Positions 8,982 to 17,025 of a DNA stretch of 64,000 bases are shown one piece after another (position 1 is the stretch's first letter; each line of letters starts with the position of its first letter). Location of the stretch: assembly GCF_052156635.1 (NCBI RefSeq), contig NZ_JBQKUO010000003.1:186001-250000 (forward strand). The letters are read 5' to 3'. The notes under the pieces are model-generated. The model saw nothing but the letters and a program-made list of their open reading frames with translations. It did no database searches and was not told where the DNA came from. Origin of the DNA: Nitrospina sp052156635. Its GTDB lineage: Bacteria; Nitrospinota; Nitrospinia; Nitrospinales; Nitrospinaceae. The position numbers and the translations under genes are program-made.

Positions 8982-9380
8982 ATGCCCCGCAGAAACCTGA
9001 GACCCCACCTGCCCTACGACGGATCCCTCATTGAAAAAGCCCGCGACCTGCGCATCCAATCCACTCCCCCCGAAAAACGGTTCTGGTACCACCTGCGCCA
9101 GATGCCTTGTTATCAGGAAACGCAGTTCAACCGGCAGAAACCCATTGGCCAATTCATCGTCGATTTCTACTGCCATGCGTACGGACTGGTCATCGAAATC
9201 GACGGCGACACCCACGGCGCGGACGAAGCGAAAAGGAAAGATGCGGCAAGGACGGCGTGGCTGGAGTCGCAGGGGTTGCGGGTTCTGCGATTTTTAAACA
9301 GGGAGGTGATGACCAACATCGAAGGCGTGATGAGCGTGGTGGAGAGGGTCATTGAAGAGATTAAGGAAGAAGCCCCCTAG
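8982..9380 (+). CDS. DUF559 (endonuclease-fold) domain protein
   Basis: 132 aa, a typical DUF559 protein related to Vsr-type and restriction-endonuclease-like folds. Family hallmarks are the N-terminal LRIQSTPPEKRFWYHLR, then TQFNRQKPIGQFIVDFYC, VIEIDGDTH and RTAWLESQGLRVLRFLNREV. The D...E.D pattern (VDFYC..LVIEIDGD) fits a metal-binding nuclease site. The biological role of the family is unknown. The gene lies between two direct copies of an approximately 90-nt repeat. Its last codons and TAG stop fall inside a third, inverted copy, so gene and repeat may have moved together. Confidence 0.82.
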   Translation: MPRRNLRPHLPYDGSLIEKARDLRIQSTPPEKRFWYHLRQMPCYQETQFNRQKPIGQFIVDFYCHAYGLVIEIDGDTHGADEAKRKDAARTAWLESQGLRVLRFLNREVMTNIEGVMSVVERVIEEIKEEAP

Positions 9381-9399
9381 CCCCCTTCGGAGAAGGGGG
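9372..9399 (-). repeat. Dispersed repeat, inverted partial copy overlapping the DUF559 stop
   Basis: The reverse complement of this 28-nt stretch matches 8864-8891 with one mismatch. The TAG stop of the DUF559 gene (9378-9380) lies within it. The hairpin arms are 9381-9388 and 9392-9399. Confidence 0.8.
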
Positions 9400-9623
9400 G
9401 ACCCATCTGCCCCCAGAACTAAATCGTTCTAATGTGAAGACAAATTGTTTAGCGGAAGAAAAACAAAAAGCGGTTTAATGGGTCGTGGTCGTACCCCCAA
9501 ATACAACACGCCCCGTCCGATTGCAACCCGGTTCACTTTTCGGTCTAAGGAGGAATGCCTACCCTGCGGGCGAATGGAAGCCAGGAGATGGAAACCGATC
9601 GTCTCCCCTTTCTCCAAAGGAGA

Positions 9624-9713
9624 ATCAGCGATTGCGGACCGGTGGGCACCCCCTTCTCCGAAGGGGGCTGGGGGGCTTTTACATTACGGGCTTTTTTCAT
9701 GAGGAGCCGCAGG
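9624..9713 (+). repeat. Dispersed repeat, copy 2 (direct)
   Basis: 90 nt, aligned with 8839-8926 end to end with only a few differences in the T-rich part. Hairpin arms are 9649-9656 and 9660-9667. Confidence 0.85.
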
Positions 9714-9751
9714 ACTACGCCCGGCGGTTCCCCCTTCTGAATGAAACAGTG

Positions 9752-9795
9752 AAAATATTCCAAGTGCTCTCTTCCAATAACAGTTGGAATATTTT
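9752..9795 (-). terminator. Rho-independent terminator of the phosphoribosyltransferase operon
   Basis: AAAATATTCCAA (9752-9763) and TTGGAATATTTT (9784-9795) form a perfect 12-bp inverted repeat right after the minus-strand stop at 9801. Read on the minus strand the stem ends in TTTT. Confidence 0.65.
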
Positions 9796-9800
9796 GTCCT

Positions 9801-10352
9801 TCAATCCTCGCTGTACAGCGCGACGAGGCGCTTGTCGACGAAGTCGAAGCGTTCGGTGCGGACCCATTTCTGTTCCTTGTCGGGACTGCCGCTGACGGCG
9901 GAGAAATCCAGGTTCGCCGGGTTGCGCTTGATCATGCACGCATACGTGATGGTCTCCGGCGTCTCCTCGATGTCCAGGTAATCCACGGTGCGCATAAACT
10001 GCGATCCGGTGGTCACGATGTCGTCCACGATCAGCCAGTGGGTGTCGGCGGGGTACTTCGGCACGCCCAGCTGTTCCAGCTCGATGCGCCGGTGCGGCAT
10101 GATGTAAAACTTGAGGTTCATCATCTTCGCCAGCGTGTAGCCGATGCGGATGCCCTCGGTCTCGATGCCCACCACCACCTCGAAGTTGCCGTGCTCCTTC
10201 TGCCACGCCTCCAGCTTGCGGACCAGCATGGCGCAGTAGGCCTCGTTCATGGTGTCGGAGAGGGATGCGTAGTCGTAGTTGTAGTGGGATTTGATGCCGG
10301 GGCCGAACTCGAATTGGCCTTCCTTCTTGATTCGCGAGAACACGGTCGTCAC
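9801..10352 (-). CDS. Phosphoribosyltransferase family protein (orotate phosphoribosyltransferase-like)
   Basis: 183 aa. It carries the PRPP-binding signature LIVDDIVTTGSQF (VDDIVTTG at residues 109-116) after a Rossmann-type core (FEVVVGIETEGIRIGYTLA). The layout, with a flexible-loop region before the PRPP loop, fits type I phosphoribosyltransferases such as orotate phosphoribosyltransferase. The C-terminal part is not diagnostic, so the base substrate is not certain. It is the last gene of a minus-strand cluster with pcm (59-bp gap), followed by a clear terminator. Confidence 0.7.
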   Translation of the reverse strand: MTTVFSRIKKEGQFEFGPGIKSHYNYDYASLSDTMNEAYCAMLVRKLEAWQKEHGNFEVVVGIETEGIRIGYTLAKMMNLKFYIMPHRRIELEQLGVPKYPADTHWLIVDDIVTTGSQFMRTVDYLDIEETPETITYACMIKRNPANLDFSAVSGSPDKEQKWVRTERFDFVDKRLVALYSED

Positions 10353-10411
10353 CTCGAGCTAAGTTCCATCCGGTTAGTGGATCGCGGCGGCGGACGGGCC
10401 CGGCGGCGGGA

Positions 10412-11083
10412 TCACTCCTCTTCCGGCCAGCCGTACTTGCCGACCAGCGGCACAAACAGGCAGTGGTTCAGCATGGTCTTCTGCACCGCGCCGTTTTTCA
10501 CCGTCACGCGGATCAGTTCCTGCCGTTCCGAGTCGCCGACGGGCAGCACCATGCGGCCGCCGTCTTTCAACTGCTCGACCAGCGTTTTGGGCACCTCCGG
10601 CGCCGCCGCTGTTACCAGAATAGCATCATACGGCCCCTGATCGCGCCATCCATACGTGCCGTCGAAAATTTTGTAGTTGATATTAGTATAGCCCAAACGG
10701 TCCAGCAGTTCCTTCGCGCGGCGGCCGAGCGGCTTGATGCGCTCGACGGTGAACACCTGAGCCGCCAGTTCCGCCAGCAGGGCCGTCTGGTAGCCGGAGC
10801 CGGTGCCGATCTCCAGCACGCGTTCTTCGCCTTTGAGCGCCAGCGCCTCGGTCATGGCGGCGACGATGTACGGTTGCGAGATGGTCTGGTTGTCGCCGAT
10901 GGGAAGCGGGTGGTCGCCGTAGGCCTTGTGCTGGAACGAGGGCTCGACGAACAGGTGCCGCGGCAGGCGGCTCATCGCTTCCAGCACCGCGAGGTCGCGG
11001 ATGCCTCGGTCGACGAGCTGTTCCTCGACCATCTTCTGTCGCTGGCCGGAGTATTCGTGGGACGGTGGTGCGGTCAGGCTCAT
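10412..11083 (-). CDS. pcm: Protein-L-isoaspartate O-methyltransferase
   Basis: 223 aa. It methylates isoaspartyl residues in damaged proteins using S-adenosylmethionine, starting their repair. The N-terminal segment (MVEEQLVDRGIRDLAVLEAM...RHLFVEP) and the NQTISQPYIVAAMTEAL loop are typical. The SAM motif VLEIGTGSGYQTALLA is at about 89-104, followed by GPYDAILVTAAAPEVP and GGRMVLPVG. It lies between the phosphoribosyltransferase and a small conserved protein, all on the minus strand and probably co-transcribed. Confidence 0.93.
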   Translation of the reverse strand: MSLTAPPSHEYSGQRQKMVEEQLVDRGIRDLAVLEAMSRLPRHLFVEPSFQHKAYGDHPLPIGDNQTISQPYIVAAMTEALALKGEERVLEIGTGSGYQTALLAELAAQVFTVERIKPLGRRAKELLDRLGYTNINYKIFDGTYGWRDQGPYDAILVTAAAPEVPKTLVEQLKDGGRMVLPVGDSERQELIRVTVKNGAVQKTMLNHCLFVPLVGKYGWPEEE

Positions 11084-11194
11084 TCAATTTCCGGGAGGTT
11101 GCGCGCAGAGACCCTGCCCTGCGCAAGGGTGGTACGGTGCCGGGTCCGGCACAAAGTCAGCACGCGGCGCACCGAGGACGGGCGGTCCGCGCGA

Positions 11195-11533
11195 TCAGTG
11201 TATGGGAATGGACCGGTCCGTCCCGAACCGCTCGAACGCAAGCTGAAACGGGTGTTTGACCCCGGGCGCGGGAGGTTGTATGGTGTCCATCCGGCGGGGA
11301 TCCTGGTAAAAAATCAGGTCCCACTGGTCCTGGTACCGGTCGTATTTCAGAAGGTAGATGTTGTCGTCGTCGGCCTTCACCTTGAAATAGTCGCAGTCGT
11401 CCCCCAGCCAGGCGTCGATGACTTCGCGCACTTGGAACGATCGCCGAAAATCGCGGTCGGCGAGGGTGAACGCCACGGGGCGTTCGTTGACCTTGTAGCC
11501 GGAGTGGCACTCTACCTTGACCATGCCGATCAT
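11195..11533 (-). CDS. Small conserved protein of unknown function
   Basis: 112 aa from ATG 11533. It begins MIGMVKVECHSGYKVNERP and includes VIDAWLGDDCDYFKVKADDDNIYLLKYD. This looks like a small conserved cytoplasmic beta-rich protein found beside metabolic genes in several bacterial phyla; I know no function. An upstream start (11620) would add 29 poorly conserved residues overlapping the divergent peptidase gene. AGGGAG lies 11 nt upstream of 11533. It is the first gene before pcm. Confidence 0.6.
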   Translation of the reverse strand: MIGMVKVECHSGYKVNERPVAFTLADRDFRRSFQVREVIDAWLGDDCDYFKVKADDDNIYLLKYDRYQDQWDLIFYQDPRRMDTIQPPAPGVKHPFQLAFERFGTDRSIPIH

Positions 11534-11618
11534 GGTATGACTTGCTCCCTGAAATGTAAACCCATTTTTTGACCGCCAAAATCCCTGAAAACCGCTTTCC
11601 AAAGCGGGGAAACGACCC

Positions 11619-12479
11619 ATGCGCCCAGCCGAAACCGCCTCCCTCGAATCCCATTTAAAGGCCCTTGTGGGCGAAAGGAACCCTTATTCCTCCCCCGAGG
11701 CGCTGGAAGCGGCAGGGGCGTACGTGGAGTCGCATTTTTCGGCCTGCGGGCTGGAGGTGTGGCGCGACCCGGTGCCTTTCGAGGGAAAAGAGTATTTCAA
11801 CGTGTTCGGCCGCCTGGAAGGGGCGCACCCGGAGGGTGGCCTGCTGGTCGTCGGGGCGCATTTCGATACGGTGGAGGGCACACCCGGCGCGGACGACAAC
11901 GCCAGCGCCGTAGCGGCGCTCTTGGAAATCGCCTCCTGCCTGAAAGGCGCCACCCCGTCGCTGTCCATCCTGTTCGCCGGGTTCACGCTGGAGGAATACG
12001 CCTTCGTCGGCAGCGAGCACCTGTGCAAACGCCTCATGCAGGAGGACGTACCGGTCGCCGGGATGATCTCGCTTGAGATGCTGGGGTTCGTGAACCGCAC
12101 GCCGCATTCGCAGAATTACCCGCACTACGTCGATCCGGCGAAGTACCCGGACCGGGGCGACTTCATCGCCGTGGTCGGCAACGAGGTGTCGCAGGAGATG
12201 ACCGTATCGCTGGTGGGATCGATGAAGCAGGCGGTGCCGGGGCTGGGCGTGGAGTTTTTGGTGGTGCCGGGAGACGGCGCGGCGTTTCCGGAGGTGCAGT
12301 TGAGCGACCACGCGCCGTTCTGGCAGGGCGGCCACAAGGCGGTGATGGTGACCGACACTGCGTTCTTCCGCAATCCGCATTACCACCTGCCCTCGGACAC
12401 GCTGGAGACGCTCGATCTCCCTTTCCTGCGCGACGTCACCGAAGGCGTGGCGGCTTACCTGGAATCTCCCCAATTATAA
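11619..12479 (+). CDS. M28-family zinc peptidase
   Basis: 286 aa. The binuclear-zinc aminopeptidase pattern is complete: H81 and D83 in GAHFDT, D92 in GADDNASAVAALLE, E125/E126 in GFTLEEYAFVGSEH, E153 in ISLEMLGF, and a late His in FFRNPHYHLPSDTLETLD. No signal peptide is seen, so it is probably cytoplasmic or uses an undetected route. It diverges from the pcm cluster with almost no gap and is followed by a hairpin it shares with the convergent gene. Confidence 0.85.
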   Translation: MRPAETASLESHLKALVGERNPYSSPEALEAAGAYVESHFSACGLEVWRDPVPFEGKEYFNVFGRLEGAHPEGGLLVVGAHFDTVEGTPGADDNASAVAALLEIASCLKGATPSLSILFAGFTLEEYAFVGSEHLCKRLMQEDVPVAGMISLEMLGFVNRTPHSQNYPHYVDPAKYPDRGDFIAVVGNEVSQEMTVSLVGSMKQAVPGLGVEFLVVPGDGAAFPEVQLSDHAPFWQGGHKAVMVTDTAFFRNPHYHLPSDTLETLDLPFLRDVTEGVAAYLESPQL

Positions 12480-12506
12480 AAACGGGAGCCCGTTCGGACT
12501 CCCGTT
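12478..12506 (-). terminator. Bidirectional hairpin, terminator for the minus strand
   Basis: AACGGGAG (12481-12488) and CTCCCGTT (12499-12506) form a perfect stem. On the minus strand it runs into five T (complement of 12478-12482), so it best serves the gene at 12549. Confidence 0.6.
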
Positions 12507-12548
12507 CCAATGGGTCCAACAATTTTCAGAAAGGGTCCTGGGCCCTTA

Positions 12549-12917
12549 TTATTTCTTGCTGGAAGATTCGCCGTCGGTCAGGTTGTCGAAGGTTTCTTCC
12601 AGCCGTTCGGCGTTTTTCTTGAACACTTTCTTCGCGTTTTTGGAAGATTCCTCGATACTCTTTTCGATGTTCTTCATTGATTTTTTCAGGCCGGTTTCCT
12701 TGTTCTTTTCGGCCAGGTTGTTTTTCGTTTTCTGAATCTGCTTTTTCGCGCGCTCAACGTTTTCTTCCCAGTTGAGGGAATCGAGCACCTTGTCCTTTGC
12801 TTTTTCGAGAGCGCCCGCCTCCCCCTTTTTGCCTTTACCGCCATCGGCATGGAGAGGCATTGCCATTACGAACACCAGGGCAAAAATGAAAATGGATTTG
12901 GAAATCATGCGCTGCAT
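12549..12917 (-). CDS. Secreted Lys-rich helical protein of unknown function
   Basis: 122 aa. The signal peptide (MISKSIFIFALVFVMAMPLHA) is followed by a mature part that is almost all charged helix (ERAKKQIQKTKNNLAEKNKE, KNIEKSIEESSKNAKKVFKK). This suggests a periplasmic coiled coil. The mature part is strongly basic. It lies 57 bp downstream of a second secreted Lys/Glu-rich protein and may share its transcript. No family recognised; no clear ribosome-binding site, so the start is uncertain by three codons. Confidence 0.6.
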   Translation of the reverse strand: MQRMISKSIFIFALVFVMAMPLHADGGKGKKGEAGALEKAKDKVLDSLNWEENVERAKKQIQKTKNNLAEKNKETGLKKSMKNIEKSIEESSKNAKKVFKKNAERLEETFDNLTDGESSSKK

Positions 12918-12974
12918 AGGCAGGTGACCGAATGAAGAACAGGGGCGGGAATATCGACGGAAGGTCTGGATGCG

Positions 12975-13847
12975 TTACGGCTTTTCGGGGGCCGCCTCGC
13001 CTTCCTCTTTTTTCTCGTCGTCCTTGCCAACCAGTTTCTTGAATGCATCTTTCAGTGGATTGCTGGAATTTTCGCCTTCTTCCTTTTCTTTTTCTTTATT
13101 TTCCCCGGTGGCTTCGGCTTTTGAAGTGGTGTCCGTTTTCGATTTGGTTTCCGCCTTGGCCTGTTTCGGCTCGTCCTCCAGTTCCTTTTTGTCATCGCCT
13201 TTCACGGTCTCGACGATTTTATCGATGGTCTGGGAAAGAAACTTCTTGGCACTCGCCTTGGTTTTTTCCTCCGAGGATTCCGCCTGGGCTTCCGCCTCAG
13301 CCTTTTTCTCCTTTGCGGCGTCTTTCAGCTTGGCAGCTTTTTCTTTAGCCTCTTCCCTGGCCTCTTCGGACTCTTCCTTGTTTTTGATCAGGGTCTTGAA
13401 GGCTTTCTTGATGATCCCTTCCTTGGGTTTTTCCTCTTCAGGGGTCCCGGCTTCCTCTTTGGTTTCGGCTTTTTCGGTTTCCTGGGATTTACCGGACTCA
13501 TCATCCTTGCCGACCAGTTTCTTGAAGGTTTCCTTCAGAATGTTCGTGGATTCCTTTTTCTCTCCGGTTTCCGGCTCCGGCTTGGACTCCGCCTTTTTGG
13601 TTTTTGGAGGCGGCGTTTTTTCCGCGGCAGGCTCTTCTCCCTCTTTTTTATCGTCGTCATTGCCGACGAGTTTTTTGAACGCCTCTTTCAGGACGTTGGT
13701 GTTGGCCGGTGTTTTTTCAGTTTCATTTCCCTGGACTTCCGGCTCGTTTCCCTTGCCGGTGGACGCACTTTCAGCGAAAGCGGGTCCGGTCTGCACCATG
13801 GCCACCACCAGGATGAAAGCCATCAATGTGTTATAACAGGTTTTCAT
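12975..13847 (-). CDS. Secreted Lys/Glu-rich protein with repeated (L/I)KxxFKxL(V/I) motifs
   Basis: 290 aa from ATG 13847, where a signal peptide begins (cleavage after AFA, residue 25). The mature part is low-complexity Lys/Glu/Ala. It carries four copies of a short motif near residues 52-65 (VLKEAFKKLVGNDD), 103-116 (ILKETFKKLVGKDD), 145-157 (IIKKAFKTLIKNK) and 264-277 (PLKDAFKKLVGKDD), plus a degenerate fifth (QTIDKIVETVKGDD). Long acidic/basic spacers separate them. I know no family with this motif. An upstream start would add 24 residues before the signal peptide. Confidence 0.6.
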   Translation of the reverse strand: MKTCYNTLMAFILVVAMVQTGPAFAESASTGKGNEPEVQGNETEKTPANTNVLKEAFKKLVGNDDDKKEGEEPAAEKTPPPKTKKAESKPEPETGEKKESTNILKETFKKLVGKDDESGKSQETEKAETKEEAGTPEEEKPKEGIIKKAFKTLIKNKEESEEAREEAKEKAAKLKDAAKEKKAEAEAQAESSEEKTKASAKKFLSQTIDKIVETVKGDDKKELEDEPKQAKAETKSKTDTTSKAEATGENKEKEKEEGENSSNPLKDAFKKLVGKDDEKKEEGEAAPEKP

Positions 13848-14052
13848 GAACGGCAATTTCCCCTCCCCAAAACAGGTCAACCCCTTGTAATGCAATTCTC
13901 TCTTTAATTGTAAACGCAATGCATTTCATTATAGAAGCAAAATTACATTTTTTTACGGCACCCCGGCCGCCGGGCCCAATGGAAACCCGATAAATCTTGA
14001 AATCAAAATCCTTTTTGGTCACAATGGGGCCATTAAAAATGAGTGAGAAGCC

Positions 14053-14922
14053 ATGTTAGCGTTTGCAAAAGACATCACTAAAACGGACCCCAGCCATCCC
14101 GAAGAATCCAACAACGAAAAGTTGAAGGAATACATGGAATACCAGCGCTCCCTCAACCACGAGCGGCTGGTGTTCCACGCTCTCGACCGGGCCAAGACCG
14201 GCCTGCAGCAAATCATTCAGGACAGCTGGGGAGAGGCGACCAAGTCGGAAACCTACCTCAAGGAAAATTTTCCGGTTTCGCAGCGCTACGCTGACCAGGA
14301 AACGCTGATGATCATGTTGCGAAAACTGGTGAACGCGCATAACAGCACCAACAACTGGTACCAGATGAACCCTTTTTTCTGCGGGGTGGTTTACGATGCG
14401 CTGGAACGCTTCCTTGCCATGTACAACCGGCTCGCAAACGAGGAACCGGAAAAAGCGGAAGAGTTCGGAATCGCCGAAGGAGGCCGCGAAGTGGATTTCG
14501 ACGACTGGGTCCGTCTTTATTTTCTCGATCTCGACTTCATGATCGGCCAGCAGATGAATTACGTCCACTTTGCCAACCGCCGCCGCAACCAGGCCATCGA
14601 AACCTTCATCGGCCAGCAGATGGCGGACGGCAAAAGCAGGGAGGACGCGGCCAAGGAAGCGGGCGATGAATTCAACATGGACGAAGCTTCGATCCGGATA
14701 TATCTTGGTTACGAGATCAATCATCAGGACCTGGAGTTGTTTTATACCTCCGCTGAAAACCCGATCTATGAATACCTTTACGACCCCAACGCGGAAGATG
14801 GGTTCATGGACGGGGAAACCCTCATCGACTATTCCTATTTTCTCGGTCACCAGCTCAAGGGATTGAGCGAAACCGAGGCGGAAAAAGTCCTCGAAGATAT
14901 TGAAAAACTTTCAAAACACTGA
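14053..14922 (+). CDS. Conserved-looking helical protein of unknown function
   Basis: 289 aa, no signal peptide or membrane segment, acidic and mostly helical. Notable stretches are NERLVFHALDRAKTGLQQI-like helices at about 36-56, NAHNSTNNWYQMNPFFCGVVYDALERF (about 94-120), DDWVRLYFLDLDFMIGQQMNYVHFANRRRNQ (about 150-180), and an acidic Tyr-rich end (YEYLYDPNAEDGFMDGETLIDYSYFLGHQ). A standard start after GTGAGAAG is plausible. It lies just upstream of hflKC but about 85 bp apart. I do not recognise it. Confidence 0.6.
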   Translation: MLAFAKDITKTDPSHPEESNNEKLKEYMEYQRSLNHERLVFHALDRAKTGLQQIIQDSWGEATKSETYLKENFPVSQRYADQETLMIMLRKLVNAHNSTNNWYQMNPFFCGVVYDALERFLAMYNRLANEEPEKAEEFGIAEGGREVDFDDWVRLYFLDLDFMIGQQMNYVHFANRRRNQAIETFIGQQMADGKSREDAAKEAGDEFNMDEASIRIYLGYEINHQDLELFYTSAENPIYEYLYDPNAEDGFMDGETLIDYSYFLGHQLKGLSETEAEKVLEDIEKLSKH

Positions 14923-15006
14923 TCGCTGGGCTACACTGAAATTAGTTCGGTAATTGTTTAATGCCGGGTTCCGTGCTGTTCGCGGCGCCCGTTACCCAAG
15001 TGGATT

Positions 15007-16092
15007 ATGTCGAATCACAACATGTCATGGGATGATCTTCACGACCAGGGCCCGCCGCAGGAACGCCAGCGGCCGCGCTCCGGCGGAGGTGGTGGCGAGG
15101 GACCCGGCGGTCCCGGGCCGCAAATGCAGATGCCTCAATTCAAAATGCCGCCGTTCAAACCCGGCACCGTATTGGCGGCCATCCTTGTTCTGCTGGCACT
15201 CTGGATTCTGCCCAGCGTTTTTTATTTCGTGGAACAGGATGAGGAAGGCGTGGTCACCCGCTTCGGCCGGTACGAACGCACCACCCTGCCCGGCCCGCAT
15301 TTCAAATTTCCGTCACCCATCGAACACGTCTACACCCCGAAAGTCCGCCAGGTGCGCCGCACCGAAATCGGTTTCCGCCTCAACAACGCGGGCCAGGTGC
15401 GCGATTTCCCGCCGGAATCGCTGATGGTGACCGGCGACCAGAACATCATCGACATCGACCTGGTCGTTCAGTACAACATTTCCGACTCCAAGAATTTCCT
15501 GTTCGTGGTGCGCGATACGGAGCAGGTGGTCCGCGACGCGGCGGAGACCGTCATCCGCGGCATCATCGGCAACAAGATGATCGATGAGGCCCTGACCGTC
15601 GGCAAGGCGGAGATCCAGATTCTGGTCAAGGAACAGATGCAGGCACTGCTCGACGAATATCAAGCGGGGATTCGCATCATCAACGTGCAGTTGCAGGACG
15701 TCAGCCCGCCCAAGCAGGTGGAAAGCGCATTCAAGGACGTCGTCAGCGCGCGCGAAGACAAGGAACGCATGATCAACGAAGCGCAGGGGTACCGCAACGC
15801 GGTGATCCCGGAAGCGCGCGGACAGGCGGCCCAGATTGTCCGCAATGCGGAAGGTTACCGCGAACAGATCGTCAAGAAATCCCGTGGTGACGCCGCCCGT
15901 TTCCTGTCCCAGTTCGAAGAATACAAGAAAGCGCCGGAAATCACCCGCCGGCGCATTTACCTGGAAACCATGGAAGAAATTTTCCCCAGCATGAACAAGT
16001 TCGTCATTGGTGGAAAAGGGAGCGGGGTTCTGCCCATCCTGCCCCTGGGCAAGGATTTCCAGAAAAACATGAACATGAACGGCCGCAAATGA
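15007..16092 (+). CDS. hflK: FtsH protease modulator HflK (SPFH/band-7 protein)
   Basis: 361 aa. It has a Gly/Pro/Gln-rich cytoplasmic N-terminus and one membrane span (about 53-75, TVLAAILVLLALWILPSVFYFV). A band-7 domain follows from EEGVVTRFGRYERTTLPGPHFKFPSPIEHV to the coiled-coil segment AQGYRNAVIPEARGQAAQIVRNAEGYREQIV. This order is typical of HflK, which with HflC forms a large periplasm-facing cage around the FtsH protease. It is immediately followed by hflC. Confidence 0.93.
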   Translation: MSNHNMSWDDLHDQGPPQERQRPRSGGGGGEGPGGPGPQMQMPQFKMPPFKPGTVLAAILVLLALWILPSVFYFVEQDEEGVVTRFGRYERTTLPGPHFKFPSPIEHVYTPKVRQVRRTEIGFRLNNAGQVRDFPPESLMVTGDQNIIDIDLVVQYNISDSKNFLFVVRDTEQVVRDAAETVIRGIIGNKMIDEALTVGKAEIQILVKEQMQALLDEYQAGIRIINVQLQDVSPPKQVESAFKDVVSAREDKERMINEAQGYRNAVIPEARGQAAQIVRNAEGYREQIVKKSRGDAARFLSQFEEYKKAPEITRRRIYLETMEEIFPSMNKFVIGGKGSGVLPILPLGKDFQKNMNMNGRK

Positions 16093-16129
16093 TGCGGCTG
16101 CCATTCACCGAAACCGGAATCGATCGATT

Positions 16130-16978
16130 ATGAAACAGGCCAGTGTCATTGGGCTCGTTGTACTGCTCATCGTGCTCTACAACTCCATGTTCACCGTCAA
16201 GATGACGGAGAATGCTGTTGTCCTGCAGCTCCAGGAATACAAAAAGACCATCACCGAGCCCGGACTGTATTTCAAAGTCCCGGTCATCCAGTCGGTGAAG
16301 TACTTTTCCAAACAGCTGCTGGTCAATGACGATGAAGCCTACGAAGTCATTACCAAGGACAAGAAAACCCTGCTGATCGACAACTATTCCATGTGGCGCA
16401 TTGTCGATCCGTTGAAGTTCCTGCAGACGGTGCGTACGGAAACAGGCGGCGCCTCGCGTCTCGACGACCTCATCAAGTCCGAGTTGCGCGTGGAACTGGG
16501 TACGCACGACCTGGTGGACGCGATCGTCAACACCCGTGAGCAGATCATGAACAAGGTCACCGAAGAAGTGGATAAAAAGGCGGCCGACTACGGCATCCAG
16601 GTGACCGACGTGCGCATCAAGCGGGCCGACCTGCCGCCGGAAATCGCCAACTCCATTTTCAACCGCATGCGCACGGAGCGCGAACGCATCGCCAAGGAAT
16701 ACCGTTCGGAAGGCAAGGAGGAAGCCACCAAGATCCGCGCCGAAACCGACAAGGAAAAAACCATCCTGATGGCCGAGGCGTATGAAGAAGAACAGAAAAT
16801 CCGGGGTGAAGGCGAAAAGGAATCGATCCGCATTTACGCCGAGGCATACAGCCGGGACCCGGATTTTTACGCTTTCATGCGGTCCATGGAGGCTTACAAG
16901 AATTCCCTGAAAACGGACACCACGGTATTGATGGACGAGAAGTCCGATTTCCTGGAATACCTCAACAAAATCCGTTAG
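16130..16978 (+). CDS. hflC: FtsH protease modulator HflC (SPFH/band-7 protein)
   Basis: 282 aa. An N-terminal membrane anchor (ASVIGLVVLLIVLYNSMFTV) is followed by a band-7 domain (TENAVVLQLQEYKKTITEPGLYFKVP) and the charged helix RTERERIAKEYRSEGKEEATKIRAETDKEK. The family end is also seen: DPDFYAFMRSMEAYKNSL. It forms the complex with HflK, 37 bp upstream. trkA begins 47 bp downstream on the same strand. Confidence 0.93.
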   Translation: MKQASVIGLVVLLIVLYNSMFTVKMTENAVVLQLQEYKKTITEPGLYFKVPVIQSVKYFSKQLLVNDDEAYEVITKDKKTLLIDNYSMWRIVDPLKFLQTVRTETGGASRLDDLIKSELRVELGTHDLVDAIVNTREQIMNKVTEEVDKKAADYGIQVTDVRIKRADLPPEIANSIFNRMRTERERIAKEYRSEGKEEATKIRAETDKEKTILMAEAYEEEQKIRGEGEKESIRIYAEAYSRDPDFYAFMRSMEAYKNSLKTDTTVLMDEKSDFLEYLNKIR

Positions 16979-17025
16979 CCGGGCGGGCGGCACCGCGGCC
17001 TGCCCCGCTTGAACGACCACCGTCC

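Larger units (their letters stand above)
9400..9800. other. Gene-free repeat-rich region
   Basis: No supported gene; short frames here have no ribosome-binding site or family features. It contains a second degenerate unit with a GCGGGCGAATGGAAG segment resembling GCGGGCGGATGAAG near 8826, then the second full repeat copy (9624-9713) and the terminator at 9752-9795. Confidence 0.55.

Noticed and set aside
8839..9713. CRISPR array
   Set aside because: Only two full repeats and one inverted partial copy, long and unevenly spaced with a gene between; no spacers of constant length.
9445..9740. Overlapping short plus-strand frames between DUF559 and the phosphoribosyltransferase
   Set aside because: They run through the dispersed repeat, lack ribosome-binding sites and have no protein features.
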